Assembly (NCBI GenBank): GCA_023419605.1
Contig: JAEZXR010000122.1
Span: forward strand, 1 to 13,756
Source: Bacillota bacterium
GTDB taxonomy: Bacteria > Bacillota > Clostridia > Acetivibrionales > JAEZXR01
Direction: 5' to 3'
DNA: 13,756 bases
The translations under genes and the position numbers were made by a program. How positions within the stretch are numbered: position 1 is the stretch's first letter; every line of letters starts with the position of its first letter. Positions 6,179 to 12,790 of the stretch are shown here, piece after piece. The notes under the pieces were generated by a model. It did no database searches, had not been told where the DNA came from, and saw only the letters and a list, made by a program, of their open reading frames with translations.

Positions 6179-7654
6179 TCAGGTACCACAAAAGGTTTTG
6201 TAAGGACAGGTTGACGCTTCAGGCAGCTTGGAGTAATCAACCTGTTCTGGAGAATGTGCATATGGGTTCGCAAGGACATCAAGAAACTGTTCCATCACAC
6301 TGTAGTCTCCATGCTTCACCGCAGCTTCCAGCGCCTCTTCTACCCGGTGGTTGCGAGGGATTATCGCAGGATTACTATTTCGCATCAGCTCTCTTGCTGT
6401 ATCTTTTGGCTCCGGCTGCCTATCAAGTCTTGCCTGCCACATCCCATGCCACTGAGTAAATTCCGGGACGTTAAACAAGTCCATTTCCGACCGTGTATCA
6501 AAAGTTAATGCGAGGAAAGTATTGGTGTAGTCAGCATGATACTTTTGCATCATGCTCAGGAGGCTTTCAATAAGTGACTCATCCTCTGGCTCTTCGTTAA
6601 ATACCCCCAGCTTCGCTCTCATTCCCGCGAGCCAATTTCGCTGATATGCCTCAGTAAAATCTGAAATCGCATCCTGAGCTAATTTGACGGCCTGCTCCTG
6701 ATTGGTATGCAGCAGGGGCAACAACGCTTCAGCAAATCGTATAAGATTCCACCCGGCAATATCCGGCTGGTTGCCATAGGCGTAGCGACCGTGGATGTCA
6801 ATGGAACTGAATACCGTTGCCGGATCATAAGTATCCATAAAGGCACAAGGGCCATAGTCGATAGTTTCGCCGCTAATGGTCATATTGTCGGTGTTCATCA
6901 CCCCATGGATAAATCCGACCACCTGCCATTTGGCAATCAGCGCAGCCTGGTGCTTGATCACTTCCTTAAGCAGCGAAAGATATCGATTCTCATCAGCCTC
7001 AATATTTGAAAAATGGCGATTTATGGCATAGTCAGCTAGAGCTTGGAGTTCTTCCACCGTGCCCCAGCTTGCAGCGTACTGAAAAGTTCCCACTCGCAGA
7101 TGGCTTAAAGCCACACGGGTCAGGATTGCACCGGGAAGTCTCGTTTCGCGGATTACTGATTCCCCGGTCGTTACTACTGCCAGGCTGCGGGTGGTTGGAA
7201 TTCCAAGGGCATGCATTGCTTCACTAATGATGTATTCTCGCAGCATCGGTCCAAGTGCCGCTCGACCATCGCCTCCGCGGGAGTATGGTGTTCTGCCTGA
7301 ACCCTTGAGTTGGATATCAACCCGTTTACCCAAGGGAGTGATCTGCTCGCCAAGCAGTAGAGCTCGACCATCCCCTAACATGGTAAAATGCCCGAATTGG
7401 TGTCCTGCGTAAGCTTGAGCAATGGGCAAAGCGCCTTCGGGAATCTGATTTCCAGCAAGTATCGCTGCACCATCATTGCTTTGCAACCTCTGGACATTCA
7501 GCCCCAGAGAGGTTGCCAAGGAGTCATTGAAAATGATTAATTTAGGTGAACCTACAGGAGTCGGGTTGAGTCTGGAAAAAAATATTTTCGGCAGACGAGC
7601 ATAACTATTATCCAAGTTCCATCCTGTTTCCATCATTGTCTTTTTCTCTGTCAT
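6179..7654 (-). CDS. selO: Protein adenylyltransferase SelO (YdiU/UPF0061)
   Basis: A 491-residue, full-length member of the SelO/YdiU pseudokinase family, which transfers AMP from ATP to Ser/Thr/Tyr of target proteins and links to redox stress control. Family landmarks are present: AYAGHQFGHF (81-90), the nucleotide-binding Lys117 in LKGSGRTPYSRGGDGRAAL, Arg at 180 (LTR), the catalytic/metal motif HGVMNTDN (250-257, Asn254 and Asp256), and DYGP (266-269) in place of the kinase DFG. The protein ends CPYKTFCGT, keeping the conserved penultimate-region Cys489 that is selenocysteine in some eukaryotes. The start at 7654 is set by GAGGAG 14 nt upstream, a long spacing, with a four-codon ORF between (see findings). 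Single gene, divergent from the CotF-type gene, with its own terminator. Confidence 0.95.
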   Translation of the reverse strand: MTEKKTMMETGWNLDNSYARLPKIFFSRLNPTPVGSPKLIIFNDSLATSLGLNVQRLQSNDGAAILAGNQIPEGALPIAQAYAGHQFGHFTMLGDGRALLLGEQITPLGKRVDIQLKGSGRTPYSRGGDGRAALGPMLREYIISEAMHALGIPTTRSLAVVTTGESVIRETRLPGAILTRVALSHLRVGTFQYAASWGTVEELQALADYAINRHFSNIEADENRYLSLLKEVIKHQAALIAKWQVVGFIHGVMNTDNMTISGETIDYGPCAFMDTYDPATVFSSIDIHGRYAYGNQPDIAGWNLIRFAEALLPLLHTNQEQAVKLAQDAISDFTEAYQRNWLAGMRAKLGVFNEEPEDESLIESLLSMMQKYHADYTNTFLALTFDTRSEMDLFNVPEFTQWHGMWQARLDRQPEPKDTARELMRNSNPAIIPRNHRVEEALEAAVKHGDYSVMEQFLDVLANPYAHSPEQVDYSKLPEASTCPYKTFCGT

Positions 7655-7852
7655 CGTATTTGCATTTACTCCTCTTCTTCTACCTTTTTCTTTTAAATAA
7701 AGAAATCATAGATATATTACTGTTTGTATCATAAATTTTCCTCTTATATGCTTAACTCCTTACTGTATTCTGTCCACAAAAGCTGTTTTTATTGTATAAA
7801 AGTTCATCATTTTACGAAATATAAATAATAAAAACTATTTGGAGGGAACCAT

Positions 7853-8419
7853 ATGCAATTAGCTGCACATGAGGCACATGATTTACACGAGCTTACTTTA
7901 AGCTGTGTGAACTCTATTACGAATATGGCACTTTTTATGAATCAGGTAAAAGATCCTGAACTTAAGTCACTGATACAGAAGCATTTCCCCTATCATGTGA
8001 AGGACTATAATACAAAAGTTGAGTACCTAAGTAGAACAAGCGGTGCAAAAACAGGGTTACCTGTGCCCGAGATAACGAACATTATCGAGAATTTTACCCA
8101 GTCGAATACCAACGCGAAATCCATAACTCCAAGAACAGATATACAGCAGCTGGATGACCGTGAAATCGCTACAGCATATCTTTTAACACTAAAAAGAGCT
8201 GGGCGCGAATACGCTTGGGCAGCTATGGAAGCCAGCAATCCAGAGATCCGCACATTTCTTGAGGACGCCTTCAGAATGAGTTCGCGTCATGCTTACGATG
8301 TCTGGCAATGGATGGTTACAAAAGGATATTACCCCTTAGAAGCTGCCCCTGCAGAGACCTTAGGCACTATGGCAAGTATGTACAAAACCGTTCCTGAGTC
8401 CGGTGCAACTATACAATAG
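7853..8419 (+). CDS. CotF-family spore coat protein
   Basis: A 188-residue helical protein of the Coat_F family. The N-terminal helix (ahEahDLHELtLSCVNSITNMALF, residues 5-28) and a second region at 103-160 containing YLLTLKRAGREYAWAAME form the two helical segments typical of these coat proteins, which adopt a ferritin-like bundle and are deposited on the spore. His/Glu residues (H6, H9, H12, E101, H156) are spread over the helices, but no complete metal site can be claimed. A near-ideal GGAGGG is 6 nt before the ATG, and a 15-bp terminator follows the stop. It is monocistronic, divergent from selO. I find no clear SigE/SigK promoter by eye. The family assignment is confident; a gene symbol is not. 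Confidence 0.85.
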   Translation: MQLAAHEAHDLHELTLSCVNSITNMALFMNQVKDPELKSLIQKHFPYHVKDYNTKVEYLSRTSGAKTGLPVPEITNIIENFTQSNTNAKSITPRTDIQQLDDREIATAYLLTLKRAGREYAWAAMEASNPEIRTFLEDAFRMSSRHAYDVWQWMVTKGYYPLEAAPAETLGTMASMYKTVPESGATIQ

Positions 8420-8430
8420 CGTATACTTAT

Positions 8431-8474
8431 AAAAATAGCTATCCACTATTTTTATCTGATGGATAGCTATTTTT
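8431..8474 (+). terminator. Strong intrinsic terminator of the CotF-family gene
   Basis: AAAAATAGCTATCCA (8431-8445) pairs over 15 bp without mismatch with TGGATAGCTATTTTT (8460-8474), 12 bp beyond the stop codon. Confidence 0.92.
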
Positions 8475-8524
8475 ACTATAATCTATTATCATAACTATGC
8501 GATTGTTATGGCTTTAAAGCACCT

Positions 8525-8581
8525 TTAGCAACTGTACTTTTTCACATCAAAAATTTCATGTGCGTGTTCACCGTTGCCCAG
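8525..8581 (-). pseudogene. C-terminal remnant of a second zinc dehydrogenase
   Basis: On the minus strand 8581-8525 encodes LGNGEHAHEIFDVKKYSC and a TAA stop. It aligns without gaps to LDKGEHAYEIFDKKQDHC near the C-terminus of the dehydrogenase at 2725-3855 (10 of 18 residues identical), including GEHA-x-EIFD. The similarity stops abruptly on the N-terminal side, and the stop arrives seven residues before the end of the intact protein. It is the tail of a paralogous gene, most of it lost, lying next to an insertion-sequence fragment. Confidence 0.7.
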
Positions 8582-8760
8582 GTTTGCATAATTCCTTTAG
8601 TATTGCCTGACTCCCTATCTTTCTCTTTGTAAAACACTTTCCTTCTATACTTGGGTGCAAATACTACACGATACTTACAGTTCCGTTTTTTATATGAAAG
8701 CCTGCGTATGTCACTCATATTGAATTTTATTGCAGTTGTCAGACCGCAATTTAAATACAT
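8542..8760 (-). pseudogene. IS200-type transposase (TnpA) N-terminal fragment
   Basis: The 72-codon frame contains, from its residue 15 (ATG at 8718), MSDIRRLSYKKRNCKYRVVF followed by APKYRRKVFYKEKDRE. This is the first beta strand and start of the Y1/HUH transposase fold of IS200/IS605-family TnpA (family pattern W/R-N-C-K-Y-x-x-V-F-x-P-K-Y-R-R-x-V). The HUH motif, remaining strands and catalytic tyrosine are absent. After residue 50 the frame runs into the dehydrogenase remnant read out of frame, so its end is fortuitous. I see no intact terminal hairpins. A dead insertion-sequence relic. Confidence 0.75.
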
Positions 8761-8831
8761 AAAAGGAGTTTTTATATCTGCCTCATCGCTTAAAAGCTCT
8801 TTGGAACTACATACCTAGCACGGAATTTTCT

Positions 8832-8878
8832 AAATACAAAAAGCTTGCAATCTATACGATTACAAGCTTTTTGTATTT
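8832..8878 (-). terminator. tRNA transcript terminator, 16-bp stem
   Basis: AAATACAAAAAGCTTG (8832-8847) and CAAGCTTTTTGTATTT (8863-8878) are perfect complements, and inner AATC/GATT bases can extend the pairing. It begins 2 nt beyond the discriminator base of the partial tRNA-Ala, so it looks like the original terminator of that tRNA unit. Confidence 0.88.
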
Positions 8879-8880
8879 GG

Positions 8881-8934
8881 TGGAGCATAGGGGACTTGAA
8901 CCCCTGACCCCCACACTGCCAGTGTGATGCGCTC
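8881..8934 (-). tRNA. Partial tRNA-Ala (anticodon GGC), 5' part missing
   Basis: Reading leftward, the 3' two-thirds of a tRNA are clear: an anticodon stem TCACA/TGTGG with loop CTGGCAG (anticodon GGC at 8920-8918), a five-base variable loop, a T-arm AGGGG-TTCAAGT-CCCCT, and a 3' acceptor strand ATGCTCC plus A73. U at position 70 fits the G3-U70 identity pair of tRNA-Ala. CCA is not encoded. The expected 5' strand (GGGGCAT or GGAGCAT) and the D-stem partner are absent: sequence upstream of about 8935 (GATA where a D-stem should be, then a GC-rich dyad) does not fold into the tRNA. I infer that the gene is cut in its D-arm region, which is also where a mobile-element junction would lie. Confidence 0.7.
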
Positions 8935-9103
8935 CCGCTATATCGGGTGTGCACCCCCAAATTTTCAGAACTGGATTTCTCTTATGATTGAGGAGGTTTA
9001 TCAACTAGCCATATTTTTTATGGAGCATCCACCTTCTATACTCAACTGTGCGTTCAGTGTACCGGCGAATGCCGAGAGCTTATTGCTTTGAAAATAATAT
9101 CTG
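8935..9103. other. Junction between the broken tRNA and the recombinase genes
   Basis: This stretch has no gene. It contains a CCCG-ctatat-CGGG dyad directly at the tRNA break (8934-8947), a GGGTG/CACCC dyad just after it (8945-8956), a second TGGAGCAT at 9021-9028 repeating the tRNA 3' end (8881-8888) in direct orientation, and a small CGGC/GCCG hairpin at 9063-9074 beyond the recombinase stop. It may contain one attachment-site half, but no core can be proven here. Confidence 0.35.
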
Positions 9104-10690
9104 TTATCCTAGTGTATCAAGCAGCATCTGTATCTGCTCTGAATACACGATCTTTATTTGGTACCCTCTTGAAAGCTCAACCCGTTGCACGGCAGAGGAC
9201 AAAATCATCTTTTTAGCCTCACAGCTGCATATATCGAAGATGCGTGCCCAAATCCGGACGGAGTCGTACATTTTTGTGATTTCTGCAGAGCGTTTCATCG
9301 CATCCGACAGCTCGCACTTCAATGTACTGCATTCCTCCTCTGTTTGAGCAAGCGTTCGATAGGCTTCTTCTGCAAGGCTGTCCAGAAGCGCATTGGGGAT
9401 TTTGGTGCTTCCCTTTATCACTTCTTCAACCTTGTGTTTGACTGCGGAGTACTCGGTCAGAGCTTTCACCCTATTGGCCTCTGCCGCATTCAGTTTGCGC
9501 TGAAGCTCATGGATATGCTCTTTTTGCGGAACGTTTATGGTCGTTTGGTCAGATGCGGTAGCTATTTTACTTACAGTACTAATAAACATTTCTTCTACGG
9601 CACCATCAAGAATGTGCATCGAATAACCTGTCTGGCCGTCGCATTCAATGCGTTTTCTGGTCTTGTTGTAGCAAATATAACGTATCCGCTTGACACCCTT
9701 CGTTTCACCGTCGGCCAGCCTAACTACCTTTCCGCTGGTGGTAAGCACAAGCCGCCCGCCGCAGTGACCGCAGAAAATGTTCCCAGACAGTAACGATTGC
9801 CCTTTGGTATTCAGCGGTATCGTGCGGATTGCCTGATTGCCCGTCAAACGCATTTTCATAATGGCTTGAGCTTTTTCAAAGATCTCGGGCGTGATGATAC
9901 GGAGAGCTTCAAAGGGTTCCGATATTGAATCTCCGCTGCGGAGGATTCCCATGTACTGAATATTATGGAGTATGGTTCCTATCGAAGCTTCACACCATGT
10001 TCCGCCATGCCGGTTTTTGAACCCATGCTCGTTCAGATACCCTGCGATCCTGCACCTTCCATACCCATAGCTGATACACAGTTCGAACATCTTCTTTACG
10101 ATTTGGGCTTCCGCCTCGTCGACCACCAGGCGATTGATTTCCTTGTTGCGTTTGTTGAATTTTCCGCTTTTTTCGAGGCGGTAGCCGTAAGGAGCCACCC
10201 CACCTCTGAACCGCCCCTCTTTGACCATTTGTCCTAAAGCGGTTTTCGTTCGCAGGGAAGTCTTTTTGCTTTCGCCTGAGGCCTGCCAGTATCGTATGTA
10301 ATTCAGAAGGTAGTCGGTATGGTTATCAAAACGCTGTTCTCCTTCATTTACACTCCAGACTCTGATTCCGTGTTCGACAAGCCACTCGACTACAAACGGG
10401 GTTTCTTCCGCGCGGCGTCCTATCCTGTCAAACATGAATACCAAAAGGATATCGAACCGGCCTTGCTCGGCATGTTCCTTTATAAGCTGGAGCTTGTCGC
10501 GTTCAGATGCGCTGACGCTGAATCCGGATACGCCGTTTTCCTGTTCCTCCCGGACTATTGTCCAGCCCATTCGTTCTGCGAACTCCCGGCATGCCTTCCG
10601 CTGCATCGGGATATCCGCCTGTTTCTGCTCATCTATATCAACCTGTTTCGTTGTCGATACTCTGTATAAACAATATACTTTTTCAGCCAT
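9104..10690 (-). CDS. Large serine recombinase 1
   Basis: A 528-residue large serine recombinase, the enzyme type that integrates and excises phages and conjugative or mobilisable elements by a serine-linked double-strand exchange. Order of parts: resolvase catalytic domain (about 1-140) with nucleophile Ser12 in YRVST, Arg10, and the FDRIGR motif (87-92); recombinase DNA-binding domain (about 160-290) with F-R-G-G-V-A-P-Y-G-Y (161-170); a zinc ribbon with C307, C310, C340 and C350; a coiled coil (about 390-460) used for synapsis; and a C-terminal tail. All expected parts are intact. AAAGGA lies 8 nt before the ATG, but inside a hairpin shared with the next gene's leader. It is the downstream member of a tandem pair with the paralogue at 10801-12411. 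Substrate att site unknown. Confidence 0.93.
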   Translation of the reverse strand: MAEKVYCLYRVSTTKQVDIDEQKQADIPMQRKACREFAERMGWTIVREEQENGVSGFSVSASERDKLQLIKEHAEQGRFDILLVFMFDRIGRRAEETPFVVEWLVEHGIRVWSVNEGEQRFDNHTDYLLNYIRYWQASGESKKTSLRTKTALGQMVKEGRFRGGVAPYGYRLEKSGKFNKRNKEINRLVVDEAEAQIVKKMFELCISYGYGRCRIAGYLNEHGFKNRHGGTWCEASIGTILHNIQYMGILRSGDSISEPFEALRIITPEIFEKAQAIMKMRLTGNQAIRTIPLNTKGQSLLSGNIFCGHCGGRLVLTTSGKVVRLADGETKGVKRIRYICYNKTRKRIECDGQTGYSMHILDGAVEEMFISTVSKIATASDQTTINVPQKEHIHELQRKLNAAEANRVKALTEYSAVKHKVEEVIKGSTKIPNALLDSLAEEAYRTLAQTEEECSTLKCELSDAMKRSAEITKMYDSVRIWARIFDICSCEAKKMILSSAVQRVELSRGYQIKIVYSEQIQMLLDTLG

Positions 10691-10692
10691 TC

Positions 10693-10729
10693 TGTCCGTC
10701 CTTTCAATATAAATTTTAAGGACCGGACA
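10693..10729 (-). promoter_or_regulatory. RBS-sequestering leader hairpin of recombinase 1
   Basis: In the minus-strand RNA TGTCCGGTCCTT (10729-10718) pairs with AAGGACGGACA (10703-10693), with one bulged G and a 14-nt loop. The 3' arm contains the AGGA ribosome binding site, so the folded leader should hide it. An analogous hairpin with different but still complementary bases precedes recombinase 2. Confidence 0.6.
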
Positions 10730-10756
10730 CTTGATATTCAGTTATCAAGGAGCCGG
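10723..10756. repeat. 34-bp symmetric dyad upstream of recombinase 1
   Basis: The order is CCGG, 3 nt, CTTGATA, 6 nt, TATCAAG, 3 nt, CCGG, which is symmetric about 10739/10740. Its left part belongs to a 17-nt block, GACCGGACACTTGATAT (10721-10737), that is identical upstream of recombinase 2 (12448-12464). It could be an operator bound by the recombinases or another regulator, or a recombination-site half. Confidence 0.6.
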
Positions 10757-10800
10757 ATTTTACAAGGGGTATCGTCTCACAGAACCTACATAACCACAGG

Positions 10801-12411
10801 TCATGATACGTTTTTTTCTTTAATGCTGTCAAGCCCGTTAAGGAATTGCTGTACATTCAGGTTCAGTTCGATGTCCAGCTTATAGCCTTCAGAAACATTC
10901 ACTCGCTTGATGATGTAATTAGTGATCATTTTCTTAACTTCCATATCGCTGTCATCAAAAATCTCAGACCATGTACGGATGCGGGAAAGCTCTGTTTTCA
11001 TTTCATCCGCCTTTGCATTGCCTTGTTCAAGCTCAGCTGTCAACGCGGTGAGATGCTCGCTGGTGGAAATAACTCGGTCGCGACTTTCATTAACAAGCTC
11101 AGATAGGACATCCATAGGCATTTTACTTTTCCCCTGAACTGCTTTTACCACTTCTGCCTTGAGCGATTCATATTCTGTGATGGCCTTGCTGTTCTCTGCC
11201 TTCACTCTCTTTATTTCCGCCCGAAGCTGCACCATATGGCGGTCTTGCGTGTTTCCTATAATTATACTGTCAGAAGCAGCAGCCATGCGGTCGAAAATCT
11301 GATGCAATACCTGAGTTACTGCATCATCGAGAACATGCATCGTATAACCGGTTTGTCCATCACATTCAAGGCGGCGTCTTGTCTTGTTATAGCAAACATA
11401 TCGAATCCGCTTGACGCCCTTGTTTTCTCCATTCGCTAGTCTGACCACTTTGCCGCTGGTTGTTAAAACCAGGCGTCCGCCGCAATGACCGCAAAATACA
11501 TTGCCGGAAAGAAGCGACTGACCTGAGGTATTCAGCGGAGCAGTCCGCTCATCCTTTTTCTCGTTGACACGTTCAGCCATAAGCTTTTGTGCAAGTTCAA
11601 AGGTATATGGTTCAATAATCTGCAGCTCTTTGAAAGGCTCTGAATAAGTGGTACCGCTTCGAAGAATGCCCTTGTATATTACATTGTGAAGAATTGTTCC
11701 GACTGACGCATCATGCCAGTTGGTTCCATTTCGGGTTTTAATCCCCTTATCATTCAGAAACATAGCAAGCCGCCAGCGCCCATAACCCGCCGATACGCAC
11801 AGATTGAACATCATACGCACCACTTCGGCTTCTTCCTCATCGACGACCAGCTTGTTGACCTCATGCTTGCGCTTGTTCATGATACCGCTTTTTTCAAGGC
11901 GATAGCCGTATGGAGCTACACCGCCGCGGAAGCGTCCCTCCTGAACCATCTGCCCAAGGGCAGTCCTGGTTCTTATGGAGGTTTTCTGGCTTTCGCCGTC
12001 CGCCTGCCAGAAGCGGATGTAGTTCGTCAAGCGGTCGGTATGGGATTCGAACCGCTGCTCGCCTTCATTGACACTCCATACCTTGATGCCTTTCTTTGCA
12101 AACCATTCCACCACAAAGGGCGTTTCCTCGGCCTTTCTGCCGATCCTGTCAAACATGAAAACCAGCAGAATGTCGAATTTGCCTTTCTCGGCATGCTCTC
12201 TGATGAGCTGGATTTTGTCCCGGTCGGCGGCGCTGACCTTATAACCGGATACGCCGGTTTCCTGCTCCTCGCGGATTATGGTCCAGCCCATGCGCTCCGC
12301 AAACTCATGGCAAGCTTTCCTCTGCATCGGGATATCCGCTTGATTCTGCTCATTGTGATCTACCTGCTTGGCAGTAGAAACTCTGTATAAACAATAAACT
12401 CTTTCAGCCAT
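10801..12411 (-). CDS. Large serine recombinase 2 (tandem paralogue)
   Basis: A 536-residue large serine recombinase, collinear with the 528-residue neighbour without gaps over the first 350 residues: nucleophile Ser12 in YRVST, FDRIGR (87-92), F-R-G-G-V-A-P-Y-G-Y (161-170), zinc-ribbon cysteines C307, C310, C340, C350, a coiled coil (about 390-465) and a longer, Lys/Glu-rich end. Similarity to recombinase 1 is uneven: I count about 83% identity over residues 1-60 and about 87% over the zinc-ribbon block (298-366), but far less in the recombinase domain at 200-290 and after 370. AGAGGA lies 10 nt before the ATG, in a leader hairpin. It is separated from recombinase 1 by 110 bp that include the copied leader. 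The two may act together as in known two-recombinase cassettes, or be successive insertions. Confidence 0.93.
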   Translation of the reverse strand: MAERVYCLYRVSTAKQVDHNEQNQADIPMQRKACHEFAERMGWTIIREEQETGVSGYKVSAADRDKIQLIREHAEKGKFDILLVFMFDRIGRKAEETPFVVEWFAKKGIKVWSVNEGEQRFESHTDRLTNYIRFWQADGESQKTSIRTRTALGQMVQEGRFRGGVAPYGYRLEKSGIMNKRKHEVNKLVVDEEEAEVVRMMFNLCVSAGYGRWRLAMFLNDKGIKTRNGTNWHDASVGTILHNVIYKGILRSGTTYSEPFKELQIIEPYTFELAQKLMAERVNEKKDERTAPLNTSGQSLLSGNVFCGHCGGRLVLTTSGKVVRLANGENKGVKRIRYVCYNKTRRRLECDGQTGYTMHVLDDAVTQVLHQIFDRMAAASDSIIIGNTQDRHMVQLRAEIKRVKAENSKAITEYESLKAEVVKAVQGKSKMPMDVLSELVNESRDRVISTSEHLTALTAELEQGNAKADEMKTELSRIRTWSEIFDDSDMEVKKMITNYIIKRVNVSEGYKLDIELNLNVQQFLNGLDSIKEKNVS

Positions 12412-12417
12412 TTTGTA

Positions 12418-12454
12418 TCCGTCCTCTCATAAAAATATTGTGCGAGAGACCGGA
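12418..12454 (-). promoter_or_regulatory. RBS-sequestering leader hairpin of recombinase 2
   Basis: In the minus-strand RNA TCCGGTCTCTC (12454-12444) pairs with GAGAGGACGGA (12428-12418), with one G-A mismatch, one wobble and a 15-nt loop. The ribosome binding site is in the 3' arm. Compared with the recombinase 1 leader, CCTT/AAGG has become CTCTC/GAGAG, so both arms changed together. Confidence 0.6.
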
Positions 12455-12456
12455 CA

Positions 12457-12478
12457 CTTGATATATGAAGTTGTCAAG
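12457..12478. repeat. Imperfect dyad upstream of recombinase 2
   Basis: CTTGATA (12457-12463) and TGTCAAG (12472-12478) pair at six of seven positions around an 8-nt spacer. It is the counterpart of the dyad at 10730-10749, with the spacer two bases longer and the distal CCGG missing. Confidence 0.5.
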
Positions 12479-12620
12479 GTACTGATGGCTTTTGGCCAAC
12501 AGCATTATCTCACACAATTCGTTAGAAAGCTATATAATTAGCGGGTTTCAGGCAATTAATTGCAAACAGAAAGGCATCTTTAAACAGGCGTCGACAAAGT
12601 TGCTGAAAAGGGTCTTAGTT

Positions 12621-12776
12621 TCAAACCGCTTTAATTAAAAAGGCATTTATCAAGGTTTTTTTGATAAAATCTGCGGCCTCCGTATTAGGATCGGGTGCAA
12701 ACAGCAAAGTAACCAGCTTACCATTAATGACGATTTTCAGGGAATCCTGTTTTTGATCATTCTTCGTTATTTTCAT
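12621..12776 (-). CDS. Small TnpW-like protein, 51 aa
   Basis: The ATG at 12776 opens a 51-codon frame: MKITKNDQKQDSLKIVINGK, then a hydrophobic strand LVTLLFA and a final helix F-I-K-K-T-L-I-N-A-F, ending in TGA at 12623-12621. GGGAGG lies 7 nt before the ATG, and the gene starts 14 nt after the stop of the recombinase-like gene, so the two are almost certainly co-transcribed. The layout (charged N-terminus, a V-x-I-x-G-K-x-x-x strand, then a C-terminal K-K-x-L-I helix) resembles TnpW, a small protein of unknown function carried by clostridial transposons such as Tn4451. The match is by eye and not strong; the C-terminus diverges from the family's usual K-I-K-R-L-I ending. Its role is unknown. 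Confidence 0.6.
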   Translation of the reverse strand: MKITKNDQKQDSLKIVINGKLVTLLFAPDPNTEAADFIKKTLINAFLIKAV

Positions 12777-12790
12777 GACGGCACCTCCCA

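Noticed and set aside
11713..12390. 225-codon plus-strand frame within recombinase 2 (and similar frames at 9185-9793)
   Set aside because: Antisense shadow of a conserved recombinase coding region; no start signals.
12552..12563. 12-bp palindrome GCAATTAATTGC upstream of recombinase 2
   Set aside because: AT-rich palindromes of this size are common by chance in such sequence, and it has no counterpart upstream of recombinase 1.
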